From positions 1-64,000 of the forward strand of contig NZ_LZEW01000034.1 of NCBI RefSeq assembly GCF_001676155.1: a DNA stretch of 64,000 nucleotides, in the 5' to 3' direction. Under the pieces are notes generated by a model. The model made no database searches, had not been told where the DNA came from, and saw only the letters and a program-made list of their open reading frames with translations. Position numbers and translations under genes: made by a program. Source of the DNA: Morganella psychrotolerans (GTDB taxonomy: Bacteria > Pseudomonadota > Gammaproteobacteria > Enterobacterales > Enterobacteriaceae). Positions 1 to 8,441 of this stretch are shown here, piece after piece; within the stretch, counting starts at the first letter, position 1, and every line of letters starts with the position of its first letter.

Positions 1-76
1 GAACTCAGAAGTGAAACGCCGTAGCGCCGATGGTAGTGTGGGGTCTCCCCATGTGAGAGTAGGGAACCGCCAGGTT
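1..76 (+). rRNA. rrf: 5S ribosomal RNA, 3' part (partial)
   Basis: The first ~76 bases match the 3' two thirds of enterobacterial 5S rRNA, including the conserved GAACTCAGAAGTGAAACGCC stretch, the GGGGTCTCCCC helix and the closing CCGCCAGG strand. The 5' part lies outside the window. With yfiM and pssA further right, this corresponds by synteny to the rrnG end in E. coli (rrfG), which is an inference. Confidence 0.97.
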
Positions 77-93
77 ATTATTTAAGCCGAGAA

Positions 94-116
94 GCCACCC
101 TTTGGGTGGCTTTTTT
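94..116 (+). terminator. Intrinsic terminator of the rRNA operon
   Basis: GCCACC and GGTGGC arms with a short CTTTG loop are followed by T6, about 18 bases after the end of the 5S gene, as expected for the end of an rRNA transcript. Confidence 0.92.
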
Positions 117-390
117 GCGTTTGGGCGAAAAAGCAATCAACAATCAGCCTGAATGCAATAAAATTACTGAATAAACAACACCACCGCCATTTTTTACCTG
201 CCTGATATCCCCCGGTTATCCTCCTCCTTACCTGATGCAGTGAACCCCGACACTATCCATAAATGAAACAACGGTTTCTATTTTGCGCTGCTGACGGTAA
301 ATTAAATACCTGCGGGGTAATGACAGATATAAAAACAGATAATTTATTGAATGGATAAGTATAGTATTCAGTTAGTAATGTCCGGAGAAG
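117..390. other. Intergenic stretch without recognisable genes
   Basis: About 270 bases between the rRNA terminator and the terminator of the leftward autotransporter gene. Short rightward reading frames here and in the adjacent octamer array lack any family resemblance. I see no tRNA, ERIC element or convincing promoter. Confidence 0.6.
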
Positions 391-420
391 ATAAAAGAAT
401 ATGGCACCGGAGTGCCATAT
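391..420 (-). terminator. Intrinsic terminator for the leftward autotransporter gene
   Basis: A perfect 9-bp inverted repeat (ATATGGCAC / GTGCCATAT, loop CGGA) at 399-420 is followed, reading leftward, by a T-rich stretch TTCTTTTAT. It is placed to end the transcript of the autotransporter gene after passing through the octamer array at 421-572. Confidence 0.75.
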
Positions 421-572
421 CATTATATCATTATATCATTATATCATTATATCATTATATCATTATATCATTATATCATTATATCATTATATCATTATAT
501 CATTATATCATTATATCATTATATCATTATATCATTATATCATTATATCATTATATCATTATGTCATTATAT
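421..572. repeat. Octamer microsatellite, 19 tandem copies
   Basis: 152 bp made of exactly 19 tandem CATTATAT units; copy 18 (557-564) differs by one base (CATTATGT). On the minus strand each unit reads ATATAATG and so contains the sigma-70 -10 consensus TATAAT, repeated every 8 bp. The array begins directly at the TAA stop of the autotransporter gene (the last T of the array is shared with the stop) and ends directly at the terminator hairpin. It therefore fills the whole 3' untranslated region. Copy-number change by slipped-strand mispairing is expected for such an array. Confidence 0.97.
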
Positions 573-3500
573 TACCATTTATAGGTGATCCCGAGCTGGC
601 CACCTAAGTTGCTGTAATCCATATTTCCTTTTTCGCCCTGAACTTCAGCGCGGATTAAAATATTGTCATTCATATTTGCCTGTAAACCTAAGCTCATCCC
701 GACAGCCGATTTCGGCATTTTATCTTTAGCGCGATCAGCGCCAAACTGTATTGTCTGACTGTCCGGATAGCGCAAATAATTCAGCTCGGTGAATGGACGG
801 AATATCACACCGGATTCAGCTTTGATATCCCCGGCCAGACGCGCACCAATACGGGTAGTAAACTGTGACTCATCATCCCAGACCACTTTGTCCTTATTAG
901 CCTTACGTGTATAGTCGCTGGTTGAGGATTTAGACCAGATAATCTGAGCTTGCGGTTGCACTGTCCAGCGAACATTCTCTGCTTCATAAATCGGTTGGCT
1001 GTAACCGGCTTCGACAGATAATGAGAGATTGCCTGAATTGTATTTATCTTTGTCCTGACCGCTGCCGCTGACTTCGTTACGGCTCCATCCCTGAAGCAAC
1101 CATGTATCGACGTACGCACCGGCCGCACTTTGCGGATCCTGCTGCCAGGTTGCATAAGTCCCTATATTATAACTGTTTACATCACCGTTTCCGTTGCGTG
1201 TGGAGACGTTCCCTTTTGCATCCTGTGAGCTTACGGTTATTTTACTGGACGCCTTGCCGATGAGTGCCATTGCACCTAATGTGATGCGGCTGTTATTGCT
1301 GAAGTTGTGGCGGTAAACATCACTGCCTAAATGCAGCACCTGTGTATTTGTTTTACGTTTGTCACCGAACTCATCTTTAAACGAGCTGGTATCTGCAACA
1401 ATCCGCGCCCAGGCTACCGGTGAACCATCAGTATCATCTGCATTAATACGGGAGCCAGCTCTGTCCTGCCACTTATGGCGTTGCATGTCCCGTGCTGCCT
1501 GTGCGTTGGCAAAATACATGCTGATTTCCGGCGGACGTATGACTTTCGGCGGGAGAATAGGAGGTACAATTTCATCTTTTTTCTTGAGAGAAGTCAGATA
1601 CCAATTACTTTCATTTTTACTTATATCGGCACCGCGGGTCAGTGTGTATTCATATGCACCCGATACAATGGTACCGTAGCCCTGACGATAACCATCTGAG
1701 CCACCATCGATATGGAAAGCGTCTGTTGTGGTTGTTGCTTTCGGACCGCCGAAACCACTGTTGTCGGCGGCATCAACAATCAGTATCCCATTTTTTGTTA
1801 ATGCGCCTTCGCCACCGGCTTTACGGAAACGCAGCCCGGTCTGACCAGTAGCAGATTCATTGACTAATACCTGATCAGATTTTGAATCATCCCCGGCAAA
1901 GACCGTCCACAATTCAATCACCCCGTTTTTTGAGGTGAGTGTATCAACCTCCAGCCGGTTGAATGCGTCATTAACCGGTTTCAGCATTCTGACCAGACTG
2001 TTATCGAGATGCAGTTCATTCATAGTGGAAAGCGCCCCGAATGACCAGGTCGTATTATTGGCGAGGGTAATACTTGAATGACCGCTTCCCGGAAATCCAC
2101 CCTGTGATTGTATCCGCCCGGATAATTGGCTGTTATCGGCGGTGAAATTTACTTCCACATTCGGGCCACCGCGCAGCAGCATATTATCTGTGGCAAGGGT
2201 CGAGTTTTTAATATTGATATTATTTGCGGGAAGATCTTCAACATTACCAATACTGATGATGTAATCAGTAGCTTTGATGAGAGAGTTTTCAACATTCAGT
2301 GTGCCGGATAGCATACCAACCGCAGAGGCTTTATTTCCGGTTATATCAAACTGGCTGTTTTTTAAATTAACGACCGTTTTTTCCTGATGTAACCGGATCC
2401 CTTCTCCTCCGGCTGAGTTGCTGGTTAATTTAACATTGTCTGCATTAACTTTTGCTCCGCTGTCAGCATAAATACCAATCATCCCGGATGGGGAATTATC
2501 AAGAGAGTCATTAATTCTGACGTTATTAAGTTCAGCAAGCGTGCCTTCGTCGCGGACGGCCACGGCGGCGAAGCTAAATCCGGCACTGCCGCCGGGTCCG
2601 CCTTTTAAATTGATATCGACATCATTTGCTTCTATTATTCCGCCTTTGCGTGCCAGTAAACCAAACCGACTGCTGTTACGGTTAATGACGGAATGGTTAA
2701 GTACTACTTTTGCGGATTGTTTAGCGGAATCACCTGTACCGATGGCTTCAACACCTGTTGATGACGAATTAATAGTGCTGTCTGAAATTTTCAGTGTTGT
2801 ATTTTCACCGGATGCTTCGATAGTCGGCTGATCCGTCTTTGTTGTGGTGATATTTAAATTATTAAAATCACCTTGTGCGCCTTTACCTATAACTAAAGCA
2901 AGATAGCGACTATTAATGGTTATGTTTTTTCCGGTCACCGTTGTTTGTTTTGTTTTATCGGCACTGCTGTTTCCGATAATATCCAGACCAATACGACCTT
3001 CTGTGCCCCCTACAGGGGTAGTGGTATAAAGATATTCTTTTAAGATATAATCGAAATCCTCGGGGGTATATTTGATAGTAATATCGGAAAGATCGACCTT
3101 ACTTTGACCACCGGCAGAATTATCGATTACTATTGCGGTTTCCAGTGCAGAGATATGACTATTTTTTAGTGTAAGATTGCCGTTATTAACCTGTATACCA
3201 TTCTGATTTGAATAAACACCGACACTATCCGCATTAAAATAAGGGCTGGCTGTACTACTGCCTGAGCCTAATATAATTGAGGCGGTATCACTGTTGTTTG
3301 ATGCGAATGCAAAAATATTATTATACTGAATTTTTTCTTCCCGGTTACCGTTATCACCAAGGTCGATTCCACCATTATCTGTAATAAATAATGCATAATT
3401 TTCATCAACAGCCGCTCGTTCATCATTAACAATCCATAGTTCAGTACCTGAGGTTGTATTACTTACCTCAATGGGTATTCCGCTGAATACTTCATTAAAC

Positions 3501-3604
3501 GGACCGAATGGACCGGTGATGCCAGAATGTGCCTGGGTTGATATACCTAATCCAATAATGACGGATGCAGAAAGAAAACTGCGTTTTAGAATAAAATTCT
3601 TCAT
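572..3604 (-). CDS. Autotransporter (type V secretion) adhesin-like protein
   Basis: About 1010 residues. The start is set at the ATG at 3602-3604 (MKNFILKRSFLSASVIIG) because GGAG lies 9 bases upstream; the longer frame would begin with TTG. A Sec signal peptide (basic start, hydrophobic stretch, AHS end) is followed by a long passenger rich in N, D, S, T and G with pertactin/right-handed beta-helix character (repeated short runs such as LNNVRIND, VNADNVKL, LKNSQFDI). A proline-rich linker (PPILPPKVIRPPE) leads into a C-terminal ~280-residue autotransporter barrel whose last residues are ITYKW, an aromatic-terminated strand suited to BAM recognition. Probable role: surface-displayed adhesin or aggregation factor; the ligand cannot be told. 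Monocistronic, with a palindrome in its leader and the octamer array behind it. Confidence 0.88.
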   Translation of the reverse strand: MKNFILKRSFLSASVIIGLGISTQAHSGITGPFGPFNEVFSGIPIEVSNTTSGTELWIVNDERAAVDENYALFITDNGGIDLGDNGNREEKIQYNNIFAFASNNSDTASIILGSGSSTASPYFNADSVGVYSNQNGIQVNNGNLTLKNSHISALETAIVIDNSAGGQSKVDLSDITIKYTPEDFDYILKEYLYTTTPVGGTEGRIGLDIIGNSSADKTKQTTVTGKNITINSRYLALVIGKGAQGDFNNLNITTTKTDQPTIEASGENTTLKISDSTINSSSTGVEAIGTGDSAKQSAKVVLNHSVINRNSSRFGLLARKGGIIEANDVDINLKGGPGGSAGFSFAAVAVRDEGTLAELNNVRINDSLDNSPSGMIGIYADSGAKVNADNVKLTSNSAGGEGIRLHQEKTVVNLKNSQFDITGNKASAVGMLSGTLNVENSLIKATDYIISIGNVEDLPANNINIKNSTLATDNMLLRGGPNVEVNFTADNSQLSGRIQSQGGFPGSGHSSITLANNTTWSFGALSTMNELHLDNSLVRMLKPVNDAFNRLEVDTLTSKNGVIELWTVFAGDDSKSDQVLVNESATGQTGLRFRKAGGEGALTKNGILIVDAADNSGFGGPKATTTTDAFHIDGGSDGYRQGYGTIVSGAYEYTLTRGADISKNESNWYLTSLKKKDEIVPPILPPKVIRPPEISMYFANAQAARDMQRHKWQDRAGSRINADDTDGSPVAWARIVADTSSFKDEFGDKRKTNTQVLHLGSDVYRHNFSNNSRITLGAMALIGKASSKITVSSQDAKGNVSTRNGNGDVNSYNIGTYATWQQDPQSAAGAYVDTWLLQGWSRNEVSGSGQDKDKYNSGNLSLSVEAGYSQPIYEAENVRWTVQPQAQIIWSKSSTSDYTRKANKDKVVWDDESQFTTRIGARLAGDIKAESGVIFRPFTELNYLRYPDSQTIQFGADRAKDKMPKSAVGMSLGLQANMNDNILIRAEVQGEKGNMDYSNLGGQLGITYKW

Positions 3605-3620
3605 ACCGGTATTCTCCAAT

Positions 3621-3640
3621 ATTTATGGCCGGCCATAAAT
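3621..3640. promoter_or_regulatory. Perfect 20-bp palindrome in the autotransporter leader
   Basis: Two perfect 10-base arms (ATTTATGGCC and its complement) abut with no loop, ending 4 bases before the GGAG ribosome binding site of the leftward autotransporter gene. The position fits a repressor operator or an RNA structure next to the ribosome site; which one is unknown. Confidence 0.55.
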
Positions 3641-3967
3641 TTATATAAGAAAGGTGGACAGAATTTAAAAAGTACTAAAGAGACTTCTGATTACATTTAT
3701 AATGAGTTAATTATATACCATAAGGTAAATTCACTTAGCTGGATATACAAAGATTATGTTTATTTTGTCTGAAATATGTTTAGAAATTATGAAACGGAAA
3801 TAAATATTGCATAGTGGTTGATTGTGTTTATTTTATTTCGGATATGCTCTAATGAGATGATTAAATCAGAGATGAATGGGATGGTTCAGGATAGGGTATA
3901 AGATAATTGTTACAATAAATAATAAGGATGAACAGAATAATAGTACCCGGTTCACCCTATGTAAGAT
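3641..3967. other. AT-rich promoter region of the autotransporter gene
   Basis: About 330 bases between the autotransporter leader and the end of the LprI-like gene. It is strongly AT-rich, as often seen for H-NS-silenced surface genes (general knowledge), and presumably contains the autotransporter promoter. I could not pick a convincing -35/-10 pair or any gene. Confidence 0.5.
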
Positions 3968-4387
3968 TTATTCGGCCTGAAGCTGCTGAATACGCCATTC
4001 GGTTAGTTCAACCTGACACGCTTTCATAAAATCACCGGCACCACTGCCACCAAGCGCTGCATCATACCGGCGCTGACATTCTGTATCACGGAATGTGGTA
4101 AAGGCTGTTTGTGATGCATTCAGTGACTTAATCGCTTTTTTGCTTCCTGCTGATTTCAGTGATGCTAAGTTATCTTTTTCCTGCTTCACCACACTTTTCA
4201 ACTGAGTATCAGCCGTATTGAATTTTGCCGTTAAGCAACCGGCAAGTTCTGTCCTCGGGGCATCACCAATCGACTCATAGCACTGTTCCAGCGGGTTTGT
4301 TATTTTTTCGCCGGCAATTGACGCGGCAGAAAACGTAAAACCTAAGCCGATGAAACCGGAGATAATAACGGTACGAAGGTATGTCAT
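3968..4387 (-). CDS. Periplasmic LprI-like (DUF1311) protein, putative lysozyme inhibitor
   Basis: 139 residues. The start ATG at 4385-4387 has AAGGA six bases upstream. A signal peptide (MTYLRTVIISGFIGLGFTFSAASIAG) precedes a mature domain with four cysteines (C36, C51, C103, C123) and the pattern of the LprI/DUF1311 family: N-terminal Cys followed by a C-L-x-x-K/F region, a helical KQ-rich middle and a W-R at the end (ELTEWRIQQ). Members are small periplasmic or lipid-anchored proteins, some of which inhibit lysozyme. It lies downstream of the T6SS operon beyond that operon's terminator, so it has its own promoter. Protection against a peptidoglycan-cleaving enzyme, own or foreign, is possible but not shown. 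Confidence 0.7.
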   Translation of the reverse strand: MTYLRTVIISGFIGLGFTFSAASIAGEKITNPLEQCYESIGDAPRTELAGCLTAKFNTADTQLKSVVKQEKDNLASLKSAGSKKAIKSLNASQTAFTTFRDTECQRRYDAALGGSGAGDFMKACQVELTEWRIQQLQAE

Positions 4388-4507
4388 ACGGATCCTTAAT
4401 ATAAGTGATGTAAAAAAAATATTTTCAGCAGGAGAGTAGCATGTACAGCGTATTTAAATGTAAATCCCTATCTGAAACGGATATTTTCCGGATGATGTTA
4501 TTGGCAT

Positions 4508-4534
4508 AAAAAAACCGGGTATTCCCCGGTTTTC
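4508..4534 (-). terminator. Intrinsic terminator at the end of the T6SS operon
   Basis: AACCGGG/CCCGGTT-type stem followed by T7 on the minus strand, 15-40 bases past the stop of the last T6SS-cluster gene (4549). It separates that operon from the LprI-like gene. Confidence 0.85.
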
Positions 4535-4548
4535 TGACTGAGTGAGTT

Positions 4549-4902
4549 TTAAATTTTGGGTAACTTATCGAACATAGCTTTCATTTCTTCCGGGAAGCCG
4601 GATGAGAGTGATGTCCGTAAATCTTTCATTGCAGTATCAAAATCTTTAGGGCGTTCTGCCTGCTGCATTTTTTGATGAGCATCGATATTGTCCTGTAACC
4701 CGTCAAACATTTTGCTCATTTCCTGCATCATCTGACTACAGGACTGATTAACATTTTTTAGTATGGATCGGGATGCGTCTGATCCTGACATGCTCATTTT
4801 TTCAATCCCTTCCATAAACGGTTTTTGTAATTCTGATGTGGCATCATTTCCTGATTCGGTACTAAAATTCAGTACCGATTGTAAGTTTTTCGGATCTAAC
4901 AT
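4549..4902 (-). CDS. Small protein of unknown function, last gene of the T6SS operon
   Basis: 117 residues (MLDPKNLQSVLNF...), with start ATG at 4900-4902 preceded by AAGGA; a longer frame running into tssM is not needed. No signal peptide and no membrane segment. The protein looks all-helical and amphipathic, with several methionine-rich stretches (MSMSGSDASR, CSQMMQEMSKMF) and lysine/glutamine-rich turns. I do not recognise a family. It starts 20 bases after the tssM stop and before the operon terminator, so it is probably co-expressed with the secretion system; accessory factor, small secreted substrate or chaperone are all possible. Confidence 0.7.
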   Translation of the reverse strand: MLDPKNLQSVLNFSTESGNDATSELQKPFMEGIEKMSMSGSDASRSILKNVNQSCSQMMQEMSKMFDGLQDNIDAHQKMQQAERPKDFDTAMKDLRTSLSSGFPEEMKAMFDKLPKI

Positions 4903-4922
4903 AATGGTTGTCCTTTTCTCTG

Positions 4923-7900
4923 TCAGATATTGCCCGGGCAGGAGAACTGTTTTAACGCCCGTGACCACAACGGATAATCCTTCATTGTTGAATTCAGTTC
5001 GACAATAAAGAATCCTTTCACCGCACTCATAGCGATAGTGAGCTGACGGCTGTTACTGCTTAGTTGCACAGGATTACCGGCGTCATACATACGGAAAAGC
5101 GCCCAGGGTCCGTCGAAACTGACGGTTTCCACCCGTCCGTCCTGTGTTTTAAATGTCAATCGTACATAGATGCCGCCTTTGGGCCCCGGCCAGTTAATTT
5201 TGACCGGCTCCTGATAGCCGTGGCTGTAGCGGATAATTTGTCCGTCAATATCCAGAACGGCTTCTAAAATTGAAGGTGACAGGGATACCGGGCGGATTAT
5301 CATGGACATGGACATTTCGCCGGCAGGATTAAAGAAAGCGTCACGGATCCTTGCCGCATTTTCAAATGACACCACTGTTCTGGCGGATACCACTCCCCGG
5401 CTGCCTGCATGAATTTGCCATGGCGCTGTGCCGGTATTGACGTATGCCGCAAGATTTTCATCAAAAAATACCTGGATAGCACCACCGCGCCCGAACATCC
5501 TCGTGAAATCACCTATTCCGGCCTCTTCACGGGCATTCCGGTTAAACGGGTAGCGGCCACTGATGGTCGTTCTGCATGAATCAGAGGCAATAGAGGAGGC
5601 CCCGCGGCTCAGGTTTTCTTTGCTTTTTTGCAGGCTCTGTTGTTCACCGGTGGACAGTAAATCCATCATGACACTGCGGACCGGTTCCGGCTGGCGTGCC
5701 ATATCATCGCGTAGCCTGCTGATTTCACTGTTCTGCGGTAAAATTTTCCCGGCCCGCAGAGATGCCGAGACGGTCGCCAGCTTACTGTAAACCTGGTCTG
5801 AAACACTGAACAGCGGGTCATTACTGCCCGCGGTAGCAGACTGACGCAAACGGTGCAGGGCTTCAAAACGGGCTTCCAGATTTTTTTCCGGTGTTGTTCC
5901 GGTCGCCCGTTCATTACTGATCCCGTCAAGCAGTGAGCGCCGGGTTTGTGTGAGGCGGTTTTCCTGCTGCGCGAACCAACCGGATACATCTTCCCTGCTT
6001 TCTCTGCTCAGCATGGTTTCATTGATGGCAAACTGCACTAAATTTGTCAGCGGGGATGAGGGTTCAGAGAACTGTCGTGCCAATTGTGCGGCATCATCGA
6101 GATCACTGATCGGACGTACCCGGATATCACCCAGGAAGCGATCCCACTGATTTGCATATTCAGATAAATATGCATTCAGTGCTTCGGCTGCGAGTGTCTG
6201 TATTGCCTCCTGTGTGCCGGGGTCATTGCGTTTTTCCTGACCGTCACGTAATACCCAGTTTTCTTCGCGGATCATGTCAGTTGCGGCTTCCTGCAACTGC
6301 GGTAAAAACACATCTCTGTAACCGGCACGGGTATAGAAACCCGGAACGGCTGTATCTGTCACGGTATTGGTACTTTTGCGGCGAAGCATTAGTGACACAC
6401 TGGGACCGGCGGCATCTGCCAGTGATATGTTGCGGATGGATGCCGGTAGCGGTTTATCTTTGATGCGGTTAACAACACGAAGGTGTATCGGTGTTTTCAT
6501 TGAATTGACCCGGGCGATACGGAGCAGCTCACTGTTCATTTTTGCCGCAGGTGCGGTAGATGAGGTATCGCTGAATAATTCATGCAGATGATAACGGAAC
6601 AACCGGCGGTCACTCTCGGTATAGCCCTGTACCGCATAGTTATCCCAGCGGATCATAAACCAGTCTTCCAGCGCCTGCGGTTCCCTGTATGACGGATAGA
6701 CCATCATCAGATAGACTTTCAGCGTGTCATACACATCGGCATCGCCGTTGAGTGCGCCCTGTTTCAGCTCATTGGCGATATAGTTTTCAACCGCCGGCCA
6801 GAAACTTTTATACAGGTGACGCCGGTATGTCTGCGCCATCGCATTACTTAACAGCGTATGTTCAAAATAGGGCGTCATAAGGGGCGGAGAACTCTCCAGA
6901 AACTGGGTATTGATGTAACCCAGTTGCTCATACGCAGCAATCAGATCGTCGTTGATTTGGCTGGTCACCGGGATATCCCGGACAATGCGTTTCGTTTCCT
7001 CAAAACGGGCCGTCGCGTAAGAGATAAAATCGGATTCCCAGAAATAACGTGATGAAAGCAGCAAAAGTAACGCCAGCAAACTAACCACCGCAAGACTGTA
7101 GCGGCCTGCGGCAAAAATTTTACTGCGCAGCGGCCGGTAACGGGCTGTATGTAACACACCGCGTTCAGTGATTGCCTGAGTGAGTGCCGGGAGATACATA
7201 GCACCGGACTGGCGCTCATCAAATAGCCCGTCAGCCTCCGGGTCATACAAGGTTTCGCGGGGCATCAGTGATGTGGTACTGCCCAGCCATAACTGGCGCA
7301 GACATCCGGTGTACCCTGTGACAGAGGCCGGGAAAATCTGCTCCAGAAAGGAGAATAACGGTTTGCGTAATGCACCGAGAGATTCAATGAAAAGCAGCAA
7401 CTGGTGGCGTAACCCGTCATCGGGCACATTGTGCAGCATTTCGAGTATGTAGTTACTGACTCTGACCTGTAATCCGTGGTAAGCGTCTTCATCATCAATG
7501 AAATTATTGCGGTGATCATCCGTACATTTCAGATTGATACCCAGACCCCCGTTCAGCAGGTTGTCATCCACTATATTCAGAAATGCTTCGCCGCCGGGAA
7601 GGTGATCAATATTATTGAGCAATAAATAGACCGGTATATCAGACTGAAATATGGATGCCATTTCCAAAATCCGGATACGCAATGTATCCGCCAGTGATTT
7701 TCGTTCAGTCAGCGGCGCGTACAGAAGGGTGCTGACATCCGCACACAGAATGATCCCGTCAATTCCCGGGTAACGGCGGTGTTTACGGATGAGTGAGAAC
7801 AGTTTTTGCCGCGCAAATCCGGCGTCATCACTCTGTCCGTGTAACTGTACCCATTCTCCGGCCGTATCGATCCAGACCGCCCGTTCGGTCAGCCACCAGT

Positions 7901-8396
7901 TACAATCTTGCGTAGGTCCGATATCAGTGGTACGTGCCAGCCCGTATTGTTCAGACAGTAAAAACTGCTCGCCGCTGTCATAGATAACGGATGTTTTGCC
8001 GCATCCGGGAGGACCCATCACTACAAACCAGGGTTTTTCATTGATGTATTCGCGGCTGAGATGAATTTTCATCCGCTGCTGTCGTGTTTTTTTACCGGCT
8101 AAACAGATAAATTGCAGTGTCCGGACTGCATCGGTAAAGCGGGCGGTAACGCGATCAAGCTGTATAATTTTCTTTCTGGGTTTTGGCAGCGGTGTACGGA
8201 GAAAACGAAATATCCGGCTGAAGAAAAAGGCCATAAACGGCCACAGTGCCCAGAACAGAATAATACCGATAATTATCTGACGCACTAATACACCCGCCAA
8301 CGGGTAAAACGTCCCGATAGCCACTATCGGACCGACCCACCAAATGGCATAGCAGACAATCAATGCGATGATGAGAATAAGAAATCGTCTGATCAT
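4923..8396 (-). CDS. tssM: T6SS inner-membrane protein TssM (IcmF family)
   Basis: 1157 residues, usual length for the family. The start ATG at 8394-8396 follows AAGGAC. Two N-terminal membrane spans (about residues 3-30 and 37-60) precede a cytoplasmic NTPase-like domain with Walker A GPPGCGKT at residues 128-135; a third span lies near residue 430 (SLAVVSLLALLLLLSSRYF). The large C-terminal periplasmic part contains the IcmF-related and TssM C-terminal regions that contact the TssJ lipoprotein. With TssJ and TssL it forms the trans-envelope membrane complex. It lies 45 bases after tssL in the same operon. Confidence 0.97.
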   Translation of the reverse strand: MIRRFLILIIALIVCYAIWWVGPIVAIGTFYPLAGVLVRQIIIGIILFWALWPFMAFFFSRIFRFLRTPLPKPRKKIIQLDRVTARFTDAVRTLQFICLAGKKTRQQRMKIHLSREYINEKPWFVVMGPPGCGKTSVIYDSGEQFLLSEQYGLARTTDIGPTQDCNWWLTERAVWIDTAGEWVQLHGQSDDAGFARQKLFSLIRKHRRYPGIDGIILCADVSTLLYAPLTERKSLADTLRIRILEMASIFQSDIPVYLLLNNIDHLPGGEAFLNIVDDNLLNGGLGINLKCTDDHRNNFIDDEDAYHGLQVRVSNYILEMLHNVPDDGLRHQLLLFIESLGALRKPLFSFLEQIFPASVTGYTGCLRQLWLGSTTSLMPRETLYDPEADGLFDERQSGAMYLPALTQAITERGVLHTARYRPLRSKIFAAGRYSLAVVSLLALLLLLSSRYFWESDFISYATARFEETKRIVRDIPVTSQINDDLIAAYEQLGYINTQFLESSPPLMTPYFEHTLLSNAMAQTYRRHLYKSFWPAVENYIANELKQGALNGDADVYDTLKVYLMMVYPSYREPQALEDWFMIRWDNYAVQGYTESDRRLFRYHLHELFSDTSSTAPAAKMNSELLRIARVNSMKTPIHLRVVNRIKDKPLPASIRNISLADAAGPSVSLMLRRKSTNTVTDTAVPGFYTRAGYRDVFLPQLQEAATDMIREENWVLRDGQEKRNDPGTQEAIQTLAAEALNAYLSEYANQWDRFLGDIRVRPISDLDDAAQLARQFSEPSSPLTNLVQFAINETMLSRESREDVSGWFAQQENRLTQTRRSLLDGISNERATGTTPEKNLEARFEALHRLRQSATAGSNDPLFSVSDQVYSKLATVSASLRAGKILPQNSEISRLRDDMARQPEPVRSVMMDLLSTGEQQSLQKSKENLSRGASSIASDSCRTTISGRYPFNRNAREEAGIGDFTRMFGRGGAIQVFFDENLAAYVNTGTAPWQIHAGSRGVVSARTVVSFENAARIRDAFFNPAGEMSMSMIIRPVSLSPSILEAVLDIDGQIIRYSHGYQEPVKINWPGPKGGIYVRLTFKTQDGRVETVSFDGPWALFRMYDAGNPVQLSSNSRQLTIAMSAVKGFFIVELNSTMKDYPLWSRALKQFSCPGNI

Positions 8397-8441
8397 AATA
8401 CGTCCTTGTATACAATTACTTCATCCGGCCGGGATGGCCGG

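Noticed and set aside
351-607. Two overlapping rightward reading frames through the octamer array encoding repeated ISLYHYII
   Set aside because: The open frames follow from the octamer having no stop in these phases; no ribosome site or family resemblance, and the frames lie on the opposite strand to the autotransporter transcript.
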